From contig NZ_JACYXI010000010.1 in the NCBI RefSeq assembly GCF_014842915.1, forward strand, positions 152,082 to 216,081: a stretch of 64,000 nt of DNA, in the 5' to 3' direction. A program made the translations under genes and the position numbers. This DNA is from Roseibium litorale (GTDB lineage Bacteria; Pseudomonadota; Alphaproteobacteria; Rhizobiales; Stappiaceae). The notes beneath the pieces were generated by a model. The model worked only from the letters and a program-made list of their open reading frames with translations. It was not told the DNA's origin and searched no databases. Below are positions 9,783 to 18,542 of this stretch, piece by piece; position 1 is the first letter of the stretch, and each line of letters begins with the position of its first letter.

Positions 9783-10070
9783 CTATGCCGCGAGAAACGA
9801 CAGGCGGTCGTCCACGCGGGAAGGCTGAATTTCGTGGATTTCGGCGATCACGACTTTTTCCACGACGAAGGGATCCTGGGAAACCCGGGCTTCCAACTCT
9901 TCCCGGGTGAGGTTATGCGCCAGAACCATGCCGCCCTTGCCAGGAACGAGGCTTCCGGTCACAAGGAACACGCCGTCCTCGAAGCCTTTCCGGATCCAGT
10001 CGTTGTGGCCGCTCATATGCGTGGGGGCTTCGCTGCGATTGGGGCCGAAGGTCAAAAACACTGCAAACAT
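9783..10070 (-). CDS. YciI-family protein
   Basis: A small ferredoxin-like alpha/beta-barrel protein of 95 residues starting MFAVFLTFGPNRSEAPTHMSGHNDWI. YciI-like proteins have a conserved His and Asp proposed to be catalytic. Here the His residues in THMSGHNDW and the Asp in QDPFVVEKVV match that pattern, as does GPLVPGKGGM-like GSLVPGKGGM. The frame opens further upstream to 10130, but the ATG at 10070 gives the standard start. It lies 22 bp downstream of the TetR gene and is probably cotranscribed and controlled by it. The substrate is unknown. Confidence 0.85.
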   Translation of the reverse strand: MFAVFLTFGPNRSEAPTHMSGHNDWIRKGFEDGVFLVTGSLVPGKGGMVLAHNLTREELEARVSQDPFVVEKVVIAEIHEIQPSRVDDRLSFLAA

Positions 10071-10092
10071 CTTCCGGGTCCTTTGCTGAAGT

Positions 10093-10686
10093 TTAGTGGC
10101 TTGGGCGGGGTGAGGCCTTGGACGGGTCAAGCTGGCTTTGAAGCCATCCGGTCATGTCCGCGGCTTCCCTGCGGATGAAGGCTTCGTCCTTGTAGGCGGC
10201 GGCCAAGGTCGCGATGCCCTGGCTGCGCATCAATAGATGCATGGCGAGATCGTCGGAGCGCCCGCCGCAGCCAAGCTCTTCAAATTGCAGACGAAGCCAG
10301 TCGCGGAACACGCTGAAAATCTGGTTGGCATCCGGCTGGGCCGGGTGTGCGAGCTTGGACAGCTCCGTGGCAAGGGTTCCAACCGGACAGCCGAAGGTCA
10401 TGATCTTGCTCTGGTTGGTGATCAGGATCTCAATGAAGCGCAAGATCCGATCCCGGGGCGCCAAGGCCTCCCCCCATTTGGCCAGCATCGCCCTGCGGTC
10501 CTCGATCCGCTTGGCAATCACCGCGCTAAGGATCTCGTCCTTGGTCTTGAAGTGGTAATAGAAATTGCCGCGCGAAATTTCGACCGCCGCAGCGATATCC
10601 GCAAAGGAGGTGGCTTCGAAGCCGCGCTCGTAGAAGAGCGTGTCGGCAGCCGAGACAATCGCCTCACGGGTTTTACGGTTTTTCAC
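10093..10686 (-). CDS. TetR/AcrR-family transcriptional repressor
   Basis: A 197-residue regulator. The N-terminal helix-turn-helix is clear: KTREAIVSAADTLFYERGFEATS, then FADIAAAVEISRGNFYYHFKTKDEIL. The C-terminal ligand domain contains FGCPVGTLATELSKLAHP, a stretch found in the LmrA/YxaF-like TetR subgroup. Its start codon is 17 bp from a near-perfect palindromic operator (10703-10741), so autorepression is likely. The only gene downstream on the strand is the yciI-like gene, so this is probably a two-gene autoregulated unit responding to a small molecule. Confidence 0.93.
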   Translation of the reverse strand: MKNRKTREAIVSAADTLFYERGFEATSFADIAAAVEISRGNFYYHFKTKDEILSAVIAKRIEDRRAMLAKWGEALAPRDRILRFIEILITNQSKIMTFGCPVGTLATELSKLAHPAQPDANQIFSVFRDWLRLQFEELGCGGRSDDLAMHLLMRSQGIATLAAAYKDEAFIRREAADMTGWLQSQLDPSKASPRPSH

Positions 10687-10702
10687 GGAGTGAGCTTCCT
10701 GA

Positions 10703-10741
10703 TTAGGACATTTGACCTAATTAATAGGTCAAATGTCCTAA
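10703..10741. promoter_or_regulatory. Palindromic operator before the TetR gene
   Basis: A perfect 16-bp inverted repeat, TTAGGACATTTGACCT at 10703-10718 and its complement at 10726-10741, separated by 7 bp. Each arm is itself quasi-palindromic (TTAGGaCA and TGaCCTAA), so the site looks like two adjacent TetR-dimer operators in opposite orientation. It lies 17 bp from the TetR start codon. There is no divergent gene. Confidence 0.85.
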
Positions 10742-10779
10742 TGCGTCAACCGGGGAAGACAACGGCAGCTTCCGGACAG

Positions 10780-10831
10780 TTGAGCCGCCTGCAGCTGGCT
10801 GTATTGAACCGGCCCGCTGCAGGCGGCTCAA
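10780..10831. repeat. 16-bp inverted repeat downstream of the 10867-11226 gene
   Basis: TTGAGCCGCCTGCAGC at 10780-10795 pairs perfectly with 10816-10831 across a 20-nt loop. A second short GC hairpin (GCCCGCCGC/GCGGCGG) follows at about 10842-10861. Neither has a T tract. They may form a termination or RNA-stabilising structure for the minus-strand gene that ends at 10867. Confidence 0.5.
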
Positions 10832-10866
10832 TATCGATCAGGCCCGCCGCAAGCGGCGGCAGGGGG

Positions 10867-11226
10867 TCAGCTCAGCGGGAAGGTGTAGCTGACATATTGG
10901 AACGCCGCCCCGCTCTCGATGCTGGTGATCCAGCCCTGGAAGAACAGCGCCGGAACGCCGTTATCCTCGCCCAGATAGGCCATGGCATAGGCGCCATACT
11001 GGCCGCCGAGTGACCAGCCATTGAAGAAGGCTGCCGGGTTGTATCCGGAAACGATCAGCTGAGGTGAGTTGATCGTCGCGGGCGGTCCAGCGGTGAAACC
11101 GAAGAGCGAGACGGCATAGTTTCCTTCGGCCAGCTTCGAATAGCTGAAGGTCATGTTGCAGGGCAGGGACTGCTCTGCGGAAGTCTGTACCGGTGCGGAT
11201 AGAAACGGCTTTGGGTCAGAAGACAT
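10867..11226 (-). CDS. Small hypothetical protein
   Basis: A 119-residue protein starting MSSDPKPFLSAPVQTS. The ATG at 11226 has AAAGGGG 6 nt upstream, a good ribosome site; a GTG at 11232 is also in frame. There is no signal peptide or membrane segment. The composition is rich in Gly, Ala and aromatics (YNPAAFFNGWSLGGQYGAYAMAYLG), and a beta-strand-like alternation suggests a small beta-rich fold. I do not recognise the family. It stands alone between the TetR operator region and a 350-bp gap. Confidence 0.65.
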   Translation of the reverse strand: MSSDPKPFLSAPVQTSAEQSLPCNMTFSYSKLAEGNYAVSLFGFTAGPPATINSPQLIVSGYNPAAFFNGWSLGGQYGAYAMAYLGEDNGVPALFFQGWITSIESGAAFQYVSYTFPLS

Positions 11227-11232
11227 GGACAC

Positions 11233-11510
11233 CCCTTTCTCAATTCAATGTGTGCGGAAAGAAGTTTAGCACTCATAAATTGCACTATGGAAATCGGGCA
11301 ACCGTATGCCTTCAGTTTGGGCAATGCCTTGGGGGCGATGGAGGCGGGCGGAGCGCAGACCTGCGCAGGGCAAGAGGCTCTTGACAGGGCGGCTGGCATG
11401 CCGCACAAATTCGCCCATGACCAAGATCGCAGCCACCTCCTTCGCGTATTTTTATTACGTCTCCGACATACCGGCGGCTGCGTAGGATCTTGCTCATAAA
11501 CTAGAACCCG
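11233..11510 (+). other. Gap with a possible small-RNA transcript
   Basis: No convincing protein gene. A TTGACA at 11381-11386 with a poor -10 (CACAAA at 11404) points toward the strong terminator at 11511-11538, and no plus-strand gene lies upstream of that terminator. An RNA of about 120 nt is possible. Short frames through here lack ribosome sites. Confidence 0.3.
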
Positions 11511-11538
11511 AAAAAGCCGCCGCGTCAGGCGGCTTTTT
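11511..11538 (+). terminator. Rho-independent terminator in the tyrS leader
   Basis: An 11-bp stem, AAAAAGCCGCC with GGCGGCTTTTT, and a 6-nt loop. It lies 47 bp before the tyrS start codon. It either ends an upstream small transcript or attenuates tyrS. The A-rich 5' side also allows termination on the minus strand. Confidence 0.8.
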
Positions 11539-11584
11539 GGTTTTCAAAGGCTCTCCTGGCGGCGGAACTCCAGGAAAAGCCGAA

Positions 11585-12865
11585 ATGACACAGCATATGA
11601 TCGAGGCCGGAAAACCGGCCACAAAACTCAAATCCGAAGCCCTGCAAGTGCTGTTCGAGCGCGGGCTCGTGCATCAATGCACGGACCTGGAAGCGCTTGA
11701 TGCGCGCCTGGCGAACGGGCCGGTCACTCTCTACTCCGGGTTTGATGCGACGGCTGCGAGCCTCCACGCCGGGCACCTTTTGCCGCTGATGGCGATGCGC
11801 TGGCTGCAGAACCTCGGACATTGGCCGATTGTCGTTCTGGGCGGAGGCACCAGCCTTGTTGGCGATCCGAGCTTCAAGAGCGAAGGCCGTCCGCTGCTCG
11901 ACCAGATGGAGATCGACCGGAATCTGACCGGCATTTTCCGCACGGTTTCCCGTCTGTTCGACCTCTCGCCGGAAGCCGGCGGGCGCATCCTCAACAATGC
12001 TGCCTGGTTGACAGAGGTCCGTTTCCTGGAGTTCCTCCGTCTCTATGGCCAGCACTTCACCGTCAACCGCATGGTGACCTTCGACGCGGTGCGCTCGCGG
12101 CTTGAAGCGCAGTCGCCGATGACGGTGCTGGAATTCTGCTACATGATGCTGCAAGCCGTCGATTTCCTGGAACTCTCGAAACGTACGGATTGCGAGCTGC
12201 AGATTGGCGGCTCCGATCAGTGGGGAAATATCGTCAACGGTGTGGAGCTTGGCCGCAAGGTGGACGGGCGTCAGCTCTTCGGTCTGACAGTGCCGTTGCT
12301 GACGACTGCTGCCGGGCACAAGATGGGCAAGACGGCCGCAGGCGCGATCTGGCTAGATCCGGACCGCATGTCCCCCTTCGCCTTCTGGCAGTTCTGGCGC
12401 AACACGGCGGACGCTGATTTGCCAAGGTTCCTTCGCCTCTTCACGGAACTGCCGATCCGGGAGGTAGAGCGCCTCTCCGCGCTGGAAGGTGAGGAGCGCA
12501 ATGAAGCCAAGAAGGTTCTGGCGACCCAGGTAACAACCATTGTGCACGGGGCGGAAGCCGCTCGTCATGCCCTTGAGCAAGGGGATGCCCTGTTCTCGGG
12601 CAGCTGGGAGCAGGCAGAGCCGACTCACCGCCTTGAGAGCCGCCGTCTGGCGGACGGGCTCGGTCTTCTGGAGCTGATCTCAGAGCTTGGCTTCGCTGCC
12701 TCGAACAGCGAGGCCCGGCGGCTGGTGGAGGGTGGCGGGGTCCGTCTCAACGGCTCTGTCATTCAGGATCCGCGCAGAACTCTGGCCATTGGCGATTTGG
12801 CTGCGGGAGAGCGCCTGTCCCTGGCGATCGGCCGCCGCAAGAAGGCGCTTGTTGCCTTTCAATGA
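11585..12865 (+). CDS. tyrS: Tyrosyl-tRNA synthetase
   Basis: Class I synthetase that charges tRNA-Tyr, cytoplasmic. The 426-residue product has the HIGH-type signature HAGH (61-64), the tyrosine-site YSGFDAT, the QIGGSDQWGNI stretch, and the KMSKS-type loop as KMGKT (246-250), a variant common in this order. The last 70 residues form an S4-like tRNA-binding domain (SEARRLVEGGGVRLNG). AGGAAA lies before the ATG at 11585; the open frame reaches back to a TTG at 11537, inside the terminator hairpin, so that start is unlikely. A terminator follows at 12874. Confidence 0.96.
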   Translation: MTQHMIEAGKPATKLKSEALQVLFERGLVHQCTDLEALDARLANGPVTLYSGFDATAASLHAGHLLPLMAMRWLQNLGHWPIVVLGGGTSLVGDPSFKSEGRPLLDQMEIDRNLTGIFRTVSRLFDLSPEAGGRILNNAAWLTEVRFLEFLRLYGQHFTVNRMVTFDAVRSRLEAQSPMTVLEFCYMMLQAVDFLELSKRTDCELQIGGSDQWGNIVNGVELGRKVDGRQLFGLTVPLLTTAAGHKMGKTAAGAIWLDPDRMSPFAFWQFWRNTADADLPRFLRLFTELPIREVERLSALEGEERNEAKKVLATQVTTIVHGAEAARHALEQGDALFSGSWEQAEPTHRLESRRLADGLGLLELISELGFAASNSEARRLVEGGGVRLNGSVIQDPRRTLAIGDLAAGERLSLAIGRRKKALVAFQ

Positions 12866-12873
12866 CCGTGTTC

Positions 12874-12903
12874 AGGCCGGAAGGACTACTCCCTCCGGCC
12901 TTT
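12874..12903 (+). terminator. Terminator after tyrS
   Basis: AGGCCGG pairs with CCGGCCT around a loop from about 12882 to 12894, followed by TTTC. It starts 8 bp after the tyrS stop. Confidence 0.65.
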
Positions 12904-12920
12904 CAGATGACGTAGAGGCG

Positions 12921-12948
12921 TGTAATTAAAATTGGAATTAAAATTACA
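12921..12948. promoter_or_regulatory. AT-rich palindrome before the GGDEF-EAL gene
   Basis: TGTAATT (12921-12927) and AATTACA (12942-12948) form an inverted repeat around an AT-rich core that also holds two direct copies of AATTAAAATT-like sequence. It is about 105 bp before the start codon at 13053 in an otherwise GC-rich genome. It could be an operator or an UP-element-like promoter region. Confidence 0.35.
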
Positions 12949-13052
12949 TAGTTTCATGAAATATACTCCAAAGTAACGCACTTTTTAAGCTGAAGTTCAG
13001 GGATCTTTAGACCTTCGCGGCATAATTGGCTCTTCCAATTGCCGAGGTAAAA

Positions 13053-14783
13053 ATGCCGTCAAAGTTTGGTAGAGGACTCAACAGTATCCGGATCCGTTTC
13101 GCGCTGATGTCGTTTTTCTTCGGCAGTGCTGCTGCTTACGCTGGGTTCTGGAGTTCTGGCAGCCTGCAGGGACCGGGCGAGGGATATCTCGTGACAGGTC
13201 TTGTCGTGCTTGGAGCTGCTCTCGGCACTTATCTTATGGCCGGTAACCTGACGCGCCCAATCGAGAATCTGAAGGCAAGCACGGAAGCTATCGCCAACGG
13301 AGACTATGAAACCCCTGTGAATGTGGAGTGTCAGTGCGAAGTAGGCGGTCTCGCTGACAGCTTTGGTAAGATGGTGAGACGATTGAATGCCAATGTCGCA
13401 CGCATCCGTACGCTTGCCTATGAGGATGCCATCACAGGTTTGCCAAACCGTGCTGCACTGGAGGAAGCACTGAATGGAGAGACCGGTCTCACAGGTGCTT
13501 TGCTATTTATCGATCTCGACCATTTTAAGCAGGTGAACGACGCCTATGGTCACGCAGCAGGAGACATGGTGCTGCGCGAGGCCTCCAAACGGCTTTGGAA
13601 TCAGGGTTTGCTGATTAAGCGCAAAAACTATGGGAGGAAAACTGACGAACCTCAGATTGCTTGGGAGTCTCGCGAGCGGTGTTTGTTCCGATTTGCCGGT
13701 GATGAGTTTGTCGCTGTTCTTCCTGGAGCTGACCGGAGTGAAGCCGCTCTGGTTGCCAATCGCATCGTAGAGGTCATGAGCGAGCCTTTTGTTTTTGGCG
13801 GGCAAATAATCCAGATCGGAGCGTCTGTCGGCGCAGCAATTCTGAATGAAGAGGCTTGCACCTTAGAGGATCTTATCAAGTTTGCCGATCTGGCAATGTA
13901 CGAAGCCAAAACGCAGGGCCGCAGCCGTTTGGTGATTTTCGATCAGACCATGAGGGACAAGGCCGTAAAGCGGGCCAGGATGACCGCCGACCTGGTCGCA
14001 GGTCTTGATAGGGGCGAACTTGAGGTTCATTTTCAACCCAAGATCCGTTTGAGTGATGGGAGCATCTCAAGTGTCGAGGCTCTGGTCCGGTGGCGGCATC
14101 CGGAACTGGGTTTGCTAACTCCGGGCGAGTTCCTGGAAATAGCGGCGGAGAGCGGCCTTCTGCCGAAGTTGGGTCAAGAGGTGGTTCGTCAATCTGCCGA
14201 ATGCCTGAAGACGTGGAAAAAGATCGGCTTGCCTCTTGTCGTGGCAATCAACATCTGTCCCGGGCAGTTTGCGAACGAAAAATTTGCGGACAGCTTTATT
14301 CTGTTTTGCCTCAGCCAGGAGATCTCACCGGCAGACTTTGAGATCGAGCTGACCGAAACCGTTGCCATGGCCAATTTTGTCAAGGTACGCCGGCAGCTTG
14401 AGCGGCTGAAAGCCGCTGGCTTCGGAATCGCAATCGATGACTACGGTATCGGTTACTCCAACCTGTCCCAGCTTTACCACTTGCCGTTTGACCACCTCAA
14501 AATCGACAAGTCGATAATTGATTCCATCGGCAATGATCCAAACGCAGAGGTACTTATCAGTTCCGTCATTGATGTTGCTCACCGGCTTGGCCACTTTGTC
14601 ACGGCGGAGGGCGTCGAAACAGAGCGTCAGCTTGACGTCTTGCGCCGTCTGGGGTGCGACAGTGTTCAGGGATATCTAACCGGACGGCCTGTGCCTGCAG
14701 CTGAAATCAGCCGCTTGCTGGAAGCGCAGATGGCGAGTAGAGCGCAACACTCCATGTCTCTCGAAAGGCAGGCCGCCTGCTGA
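13053..14783 (+). CDS. Membrane GGDEF-EAL cyclic-di-GMP protein
   Basis: A 576-residue inner-membrane protein. Two transmembrane segments lie at about residues 13-33 and 45-63, followed by a HAMP-like linker (LTRPIENLKASTEAIANGDYETPV), then GGDEF and EAL domains. The GGDEF active-site loop reads AGDEF (215-219), an Ala at the first Gly that still occurs in active cyclases. There is an unusual insertion of about 25 residues before it (KRKNYGRKTDEPQIAWESRE). The EAL signature is intact (E342-A-L344 in SVEALVRW), as are DDYGIGYSNLSQL and the KIDKSII lysine. Likely a bifunctional or phosphodiesterase enzyme. The ATG at 13053 is preceded by GAGG. Confidence 0.92.
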   Translation: MPSKFGRGLNSIRIRFALMSFFFGSAAAYAGFWSSGSLQGPGEGYLVTGLVVLGAALGTYLMAGNLTRPIENLKASTEAIANGDYETPVNVECQCEVGGLADSFGKMVRRLNANVARIRTLAYEDAITGLPNRAALEEALNGETGLTGALLFIDLDHFKQVNDAYGHAAGDMVLREASKRLWNQGLLIKRKNYGRKTDEPQIAWESRERCLFRFAGDEFVAVLPGADRSEAALVANRIVEVMSEPFVFGGQIIQIGASVGAAILNEEACTLEDLIKFADLAMYEAKTQGRSRLVIFDQTMRDKAVKRARMTADLVAGLDRGELEVHFQPKIRLSDGSISSVEALVRWRHPELGLLTPGEFLEIAAESGLLPKLGQEVVRQSAECLKTWKKIGLPLVVAINICPGQFANEKFADSFILFCLSQEISPADFEIELTETVAMANFVKVRRQLERLKAAGFGIAIDDYGIGYSNLSQLYHLPFDHLKIDKSIIDSIGNDPNAEVLISSVIDVAHRLGHFVTAEGVETERQLDVLRRLGCDSVQGYLTGRPVPAAEISRLLEAQMASRAQHSMSLERQAAC

Positions 14784-14832
14784 ACAAAATGTCTTCTGTT
14801 AAGTGGTTCTGTGAAAGCGGTCATGATTTTAC

Positions 14833-14871
14833 AATAAAAAATCCCCGGCCTTCAGATGAAGACCGGGGATT
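14833..14871 (-). terminator. Terminator of ccrM
   Basis: A 13-bp stem, ATCCCCGGCCTTC with GAAGACCGGGGAT (one G-U pair), with AGAT loop. On the minus strand it is followed by a run of T (AAAAAA on the plus strand at 14835-14841). It lies 35 bp beyond the ccrM stop codon. Confidence 0.85.
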
Positions 14872-14905
14872 CAAGCGTCGCGGGGAATCGCGAGGTCGTT
14901 CCTGC

Positions 14906-16099
<1,194 letters not shown>

Positions 16100-16106
16100 T
16101 CAGGCG

Positions 16107-16181
16107 TTAAGTTGCGAAAGAGAAATTTCCTAATGAATCAATGCTTTGTTTACATTGGTAAAAGTCTTAATGGAAGTTAAC
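16107..16181 (-). promoter_or_regulatory. Possible cell-cycle control region upstream of ccrM
   Basis: It contains one GANTC site (GAATC at 16135-16139, about 90 bp before the start) and a TTAA-N6-TTAAC arrangement at 16167-16181, one base short of the CtrA consensus TTAA-N7-TTAA, plus a TTAA half-site at 16107-16110. In Caulobacter, ccrM is controlled by CtrA and by leader GANTC sites; the match here is suggestive only. Confidence 0.35.
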
Positions 16182-16293
16182 GGTGCTGGCCTGACAGAAA
16201 GGCCGGAAATCTGCAGTTTCCATCGGACAGCCTGTCCCGAACAGGGACGCCAAGGTTAAAATGACCCGGGCGTGCGGCCCCTCATTTTTTATC

Positions 16294-16331
16294 AAAAAGC
16301 CGAAACGGCATGCATTCCGGCTTTCTATTTT
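16294..16331 (-). terminator. Terminator of the amino-acid ABC genes
   Basis: On the minus strand, AAAGCCG and CGGCTTT pair around a 15-nt loop and are followed by TTTT. It lies 37 bp past the permease stop codon at 16368. It closes the two-gene ABC unit with no ATPase gene before it. Confidence 0.65.
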
Positions 16332-16367
16332 TAACCACGTGGGGACGAATGACGGCGGCCCGAAGCC

Positions 16368-17171
16368 TCAGTGCCCCTTGTATTGCTTGCCTGCTTCGAA
16401 GCGGCGCAGCGCAAGGGAAAGCGTCACCGTCATCAGCAGATAGAGCAGGGCCACCACATTGTAGGTCTCGAAGAAGCGGAACGACCCTGCAGCGTACACC
16501 TTTCCAAGCTGCGTGATATCCGCGACGCCCAGAACGGAAACGAGGGAACTGTCCTTGATCAGGGCGATGAAGTCATTGCCGAGCGGCGGGAGAATCGTGC
16601 GCAGGGCCTGCGGGAAGATGATCAGCCGGAAACGGAGCCACGGCCCCATGCCGAGGGCCTCGGCTGCCTCGATCTGCCCCTTGTCGACCGCCTGGATGCC
16701 CGCCCGGAACACTTCCGCGATAAAGGCCGAGTAGCCGATCGAGAGGGCCAGAATAGCCCGCCAGAGGAGAGAAAAGTCCCGCGAACGGATCGAAAAGTCC
16801 GTGCCCATGGCCTCAAGGCCCCAGTTGACGGCTGCGACAAGGGCGGGGGAGGCGACAAAGGCCACATAAAGCAGAAGGACCATGACCGGCACGCCGCGCA
16901 CGATCTCAATGTAGAACCGCGAGAGCTGCCGGAGAACAAGAAAGCGTGAAAGAGAGCCGACCGCCAGGGCCAGACCGCCAAGCGAGGCCAGGGTGAAGGC
17001 CGTCAGGGTCACGAATATGGTGACGCCCACGCCCTTTGCCGTGATGATCAGGATTTCTCGATAGACGTCGTCTGCAGCGATCTGGAACAGAAGATAGGCA
17101 GCAATCCCGCCAGCTGCGACGAGCCAGTAGGGGAAATCGGCTGTTGATGGGGTGCGGGGTGACTGTGCCAT
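16368..17171 (-). CDS. Polar amino-acid ABC transporter permease
   Basis: A 267-residue inner-membrane permease of the HisM/GlnP family. It has about five membrane segments and the EAA loop that contacts the ATPase (FIAEVFRAGIQAVDKGQIEAAEALGMGPWLRFRLIIFPQA region, with EAAxxLG intact). The open frame reaches 17240, overlapping the substrate-binding gene; the ATG at 17171 (MAQSPRTP) leaves 38 bp after that gene. No second permease or ATP-binding gene follows, and a terminator lies downstream, so the ATPase must come from elsewhere in the genome. The permease may act as a homodimer. Confidence 0.93.
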   Translation of the reverse strand: MAQSPRTPSTADFPYWLVAAGGIAAYLLFQIAADDVYREILIITAKGVGVTIFVTLTAFTLASLGGLALAVGSLSRFLVLRQLSRFYIEIVRGVPVMVLLLYVAFVASPALVAAVNWGLEAMGTDFSIRSRDFSLLWRAILALSIGYSAFIAEVFRAGIQAVDKGQIEAAEALGMGPWLRFRLIIFPQALRTILPPLGNDFIALIKDSSLVSVLGVADITQLGKVYAAGSFRFFETYNVVALLYLLMTVTLSLALRRFEAGKQYKGH

Positions 17172-17209
17172 GAACGCGGACGGCTCCGGCAAGCGCCGGA
17201 GCCTTGGCC

Positions 17210-18022
17210 TCACTCGCCCATCTTGTAGTCGACGAACCACTTCTGGTTCAGCTTGTCGAAGGTGCCGTCCGCCTTCATGTCCGCAATGGCCGCGTTGATC
17301 GGAGCGACAAGGTCCGAGCCCTTCTTGAAGATGAAGCCGAAGTCTTCAGCTCCGAGCGGCTCGCCAACCAGTTTGTAGGTGTCCGGATAGGCGGCAACAT
17401 AGCCGTTGCCGCCGGTGCTGTCGGTCAGGACGAGATCCACGTCGCCCGCCCGCAGGGCCTGCACGGCGGCGCCGATGGTCTCGAATAGTTTGATCCGGGG
17501 ATTGGCTTCATCGCCATCTAGCACGTCATAGACAGACACATAGAAAGGGGTCGTTCCGGGCTGGGCGCCAACCAGCAAGTCATTGTCCGCCGCAAAGGAC
17601 TTGGCATCGCTGAACCGGTCTTCTTTGGCAGAGACCAGCATGCGCATTTCTGAATGCATGTAAGGGTCGGAGAAATCGACCTTTTCCTTGCGGTCATCGC
17701 GGATCGTGATGCCCGTCATACCGAGATCGAACTGTCCATTGGACACTGCCGGGATCATCGCATCCCAGCTGACGTTTTCGTAAGTAACCTTGAAATTCAG
17801 CCGCTTGGCCATTTCGTTAATGGCATCATATTCCCAGCCGACGGCCTTGCCGGTCTTGTCGACAAACTGCAGCGGCGGATAGGCGTTTTCCGTTACGACG
17901 ACGATTTCACGTCCCTTCAGATCCGGAAGCTCAGCCGCCGTTGCAGGAAGAACGGTAGCGAGGGCAAGGCCTGCGAGGCCGGCAGCAAGGGCGATCGGGC
18001 GAAGGGAAAACAAGGAACGCAT
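17210..18022 (-). CDS. Periplasmic amino-acid-binding protein (SBP family 3)
   Basis: The solute receptor for the permease downstream. The 270-residue product has a cleavable signal peptide ending [10 protein letters not shown], then the family-3 signature [43 protein letters not shown] and the C-terminal [14 protein letters not shown] and [13 protein letters not shown]. The ligand cannot be told from sequence; the fold covers glutamine, arginine, cystine and similar amino acids. Its start codon lies only 54 bp from the left end of a MITE-like element, so its promoter may be inside or created by that element. Confidence 0.93.
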   Translation of the reverse strand: MRSLFSLRPIALAAGLAGLALATVLPATAAELPDLKGREIVVVTENAYPPLQFVDKTGKAVGWEYDAINEMAKRLNFKVTYENVSWDAMIPAVSNGQFDLGMTGITIRDDRKEKVDFSDPYMHSEMRMLVSAKEDRFSDAKSFAADNDLLVGAQPGTTPFYVSVYDVLDGDEANPRIKLFETIGAAVQALRAGDVDLVLTDSTGGNGYVAAYPDTYKLVGEPLGAEDFGFIFKKGSDLVAPINAAIADMKADGTFDKLNQKWFVDYKMGE

Positions 18023-18075
18023 GGACTCTCCAAGGGAATGGTGCGGGATCGTCAGCCTTTGAAGGCCGGAGGTTT

Positions 18076-18341
18076 AGGGTGTGGATCCATAAATTTGAAG
18101 GCAATGGTTTGAGCGAATTTGTTTGGATACAAGGTGCAAGACTGCAGGAAGTCCTATGGCTTGCAAAGTCTTGCAACGCTGTAGCCGGACGAATTCGCCA
18201 AATCCTTATCGCACGCGCAACTGGCTGTGAAATGCGGCGTTGAACGTCTCAACCGGGCATAAAGCCCGCTTTTCGCCGCTCGTCTTGCATTTCGGTGCCA
18301 GTTGACGCGCCATTACCTTCAAATTTATGGGTCCACGCCCT
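18076..18341. mobile_element. MITE-like non-autonomous element with 32-bp terminal inverted repeats
   Basis: The left arm, 18076-18107, and right arm, 18310-18341, are reverse complements over 32 bp with only three differences, all transitions. The core of both arms is GTGGA(T/C)CCATAAATTTGAAGG. The element is 266 bp and has no plausible gene. Inside is a further inverted repeat, TGCAAGACT at 18135-18143 with AGTCTTGCA at 18167-18175. The ends look like those of IS5-type elements, but that comes from memory. No clear target duplication is visible. It sits in the divergent promoter region of the ABC genes and amn. Confidence 0.75.
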
Positions 18342-18542
18342 GGGCTCACAATAACGCCTAACCGGCAAACCTGTGAAGCAGGAGGGGAGGTGAAAACGCC
18401 CAAACTTCGGGCTGCCCTTGCAGAGTTTTGCAGTTTCTTTCAGCTTGTGAAAAATGTTTCGCATTTGGCGGCTATGAGTCTTGACGCTCGCAGCCCGGAG
18501 GCAGATCTTGGACGGTTAAAAACAACAATAAGGAGACACGCA

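Noticed and set aside
11248..11499. An 83-codon frame before tyrS
   Set aside because: No ribosome site, no conserved-looking features, and it ends just before a terminator; more likely non-coding.
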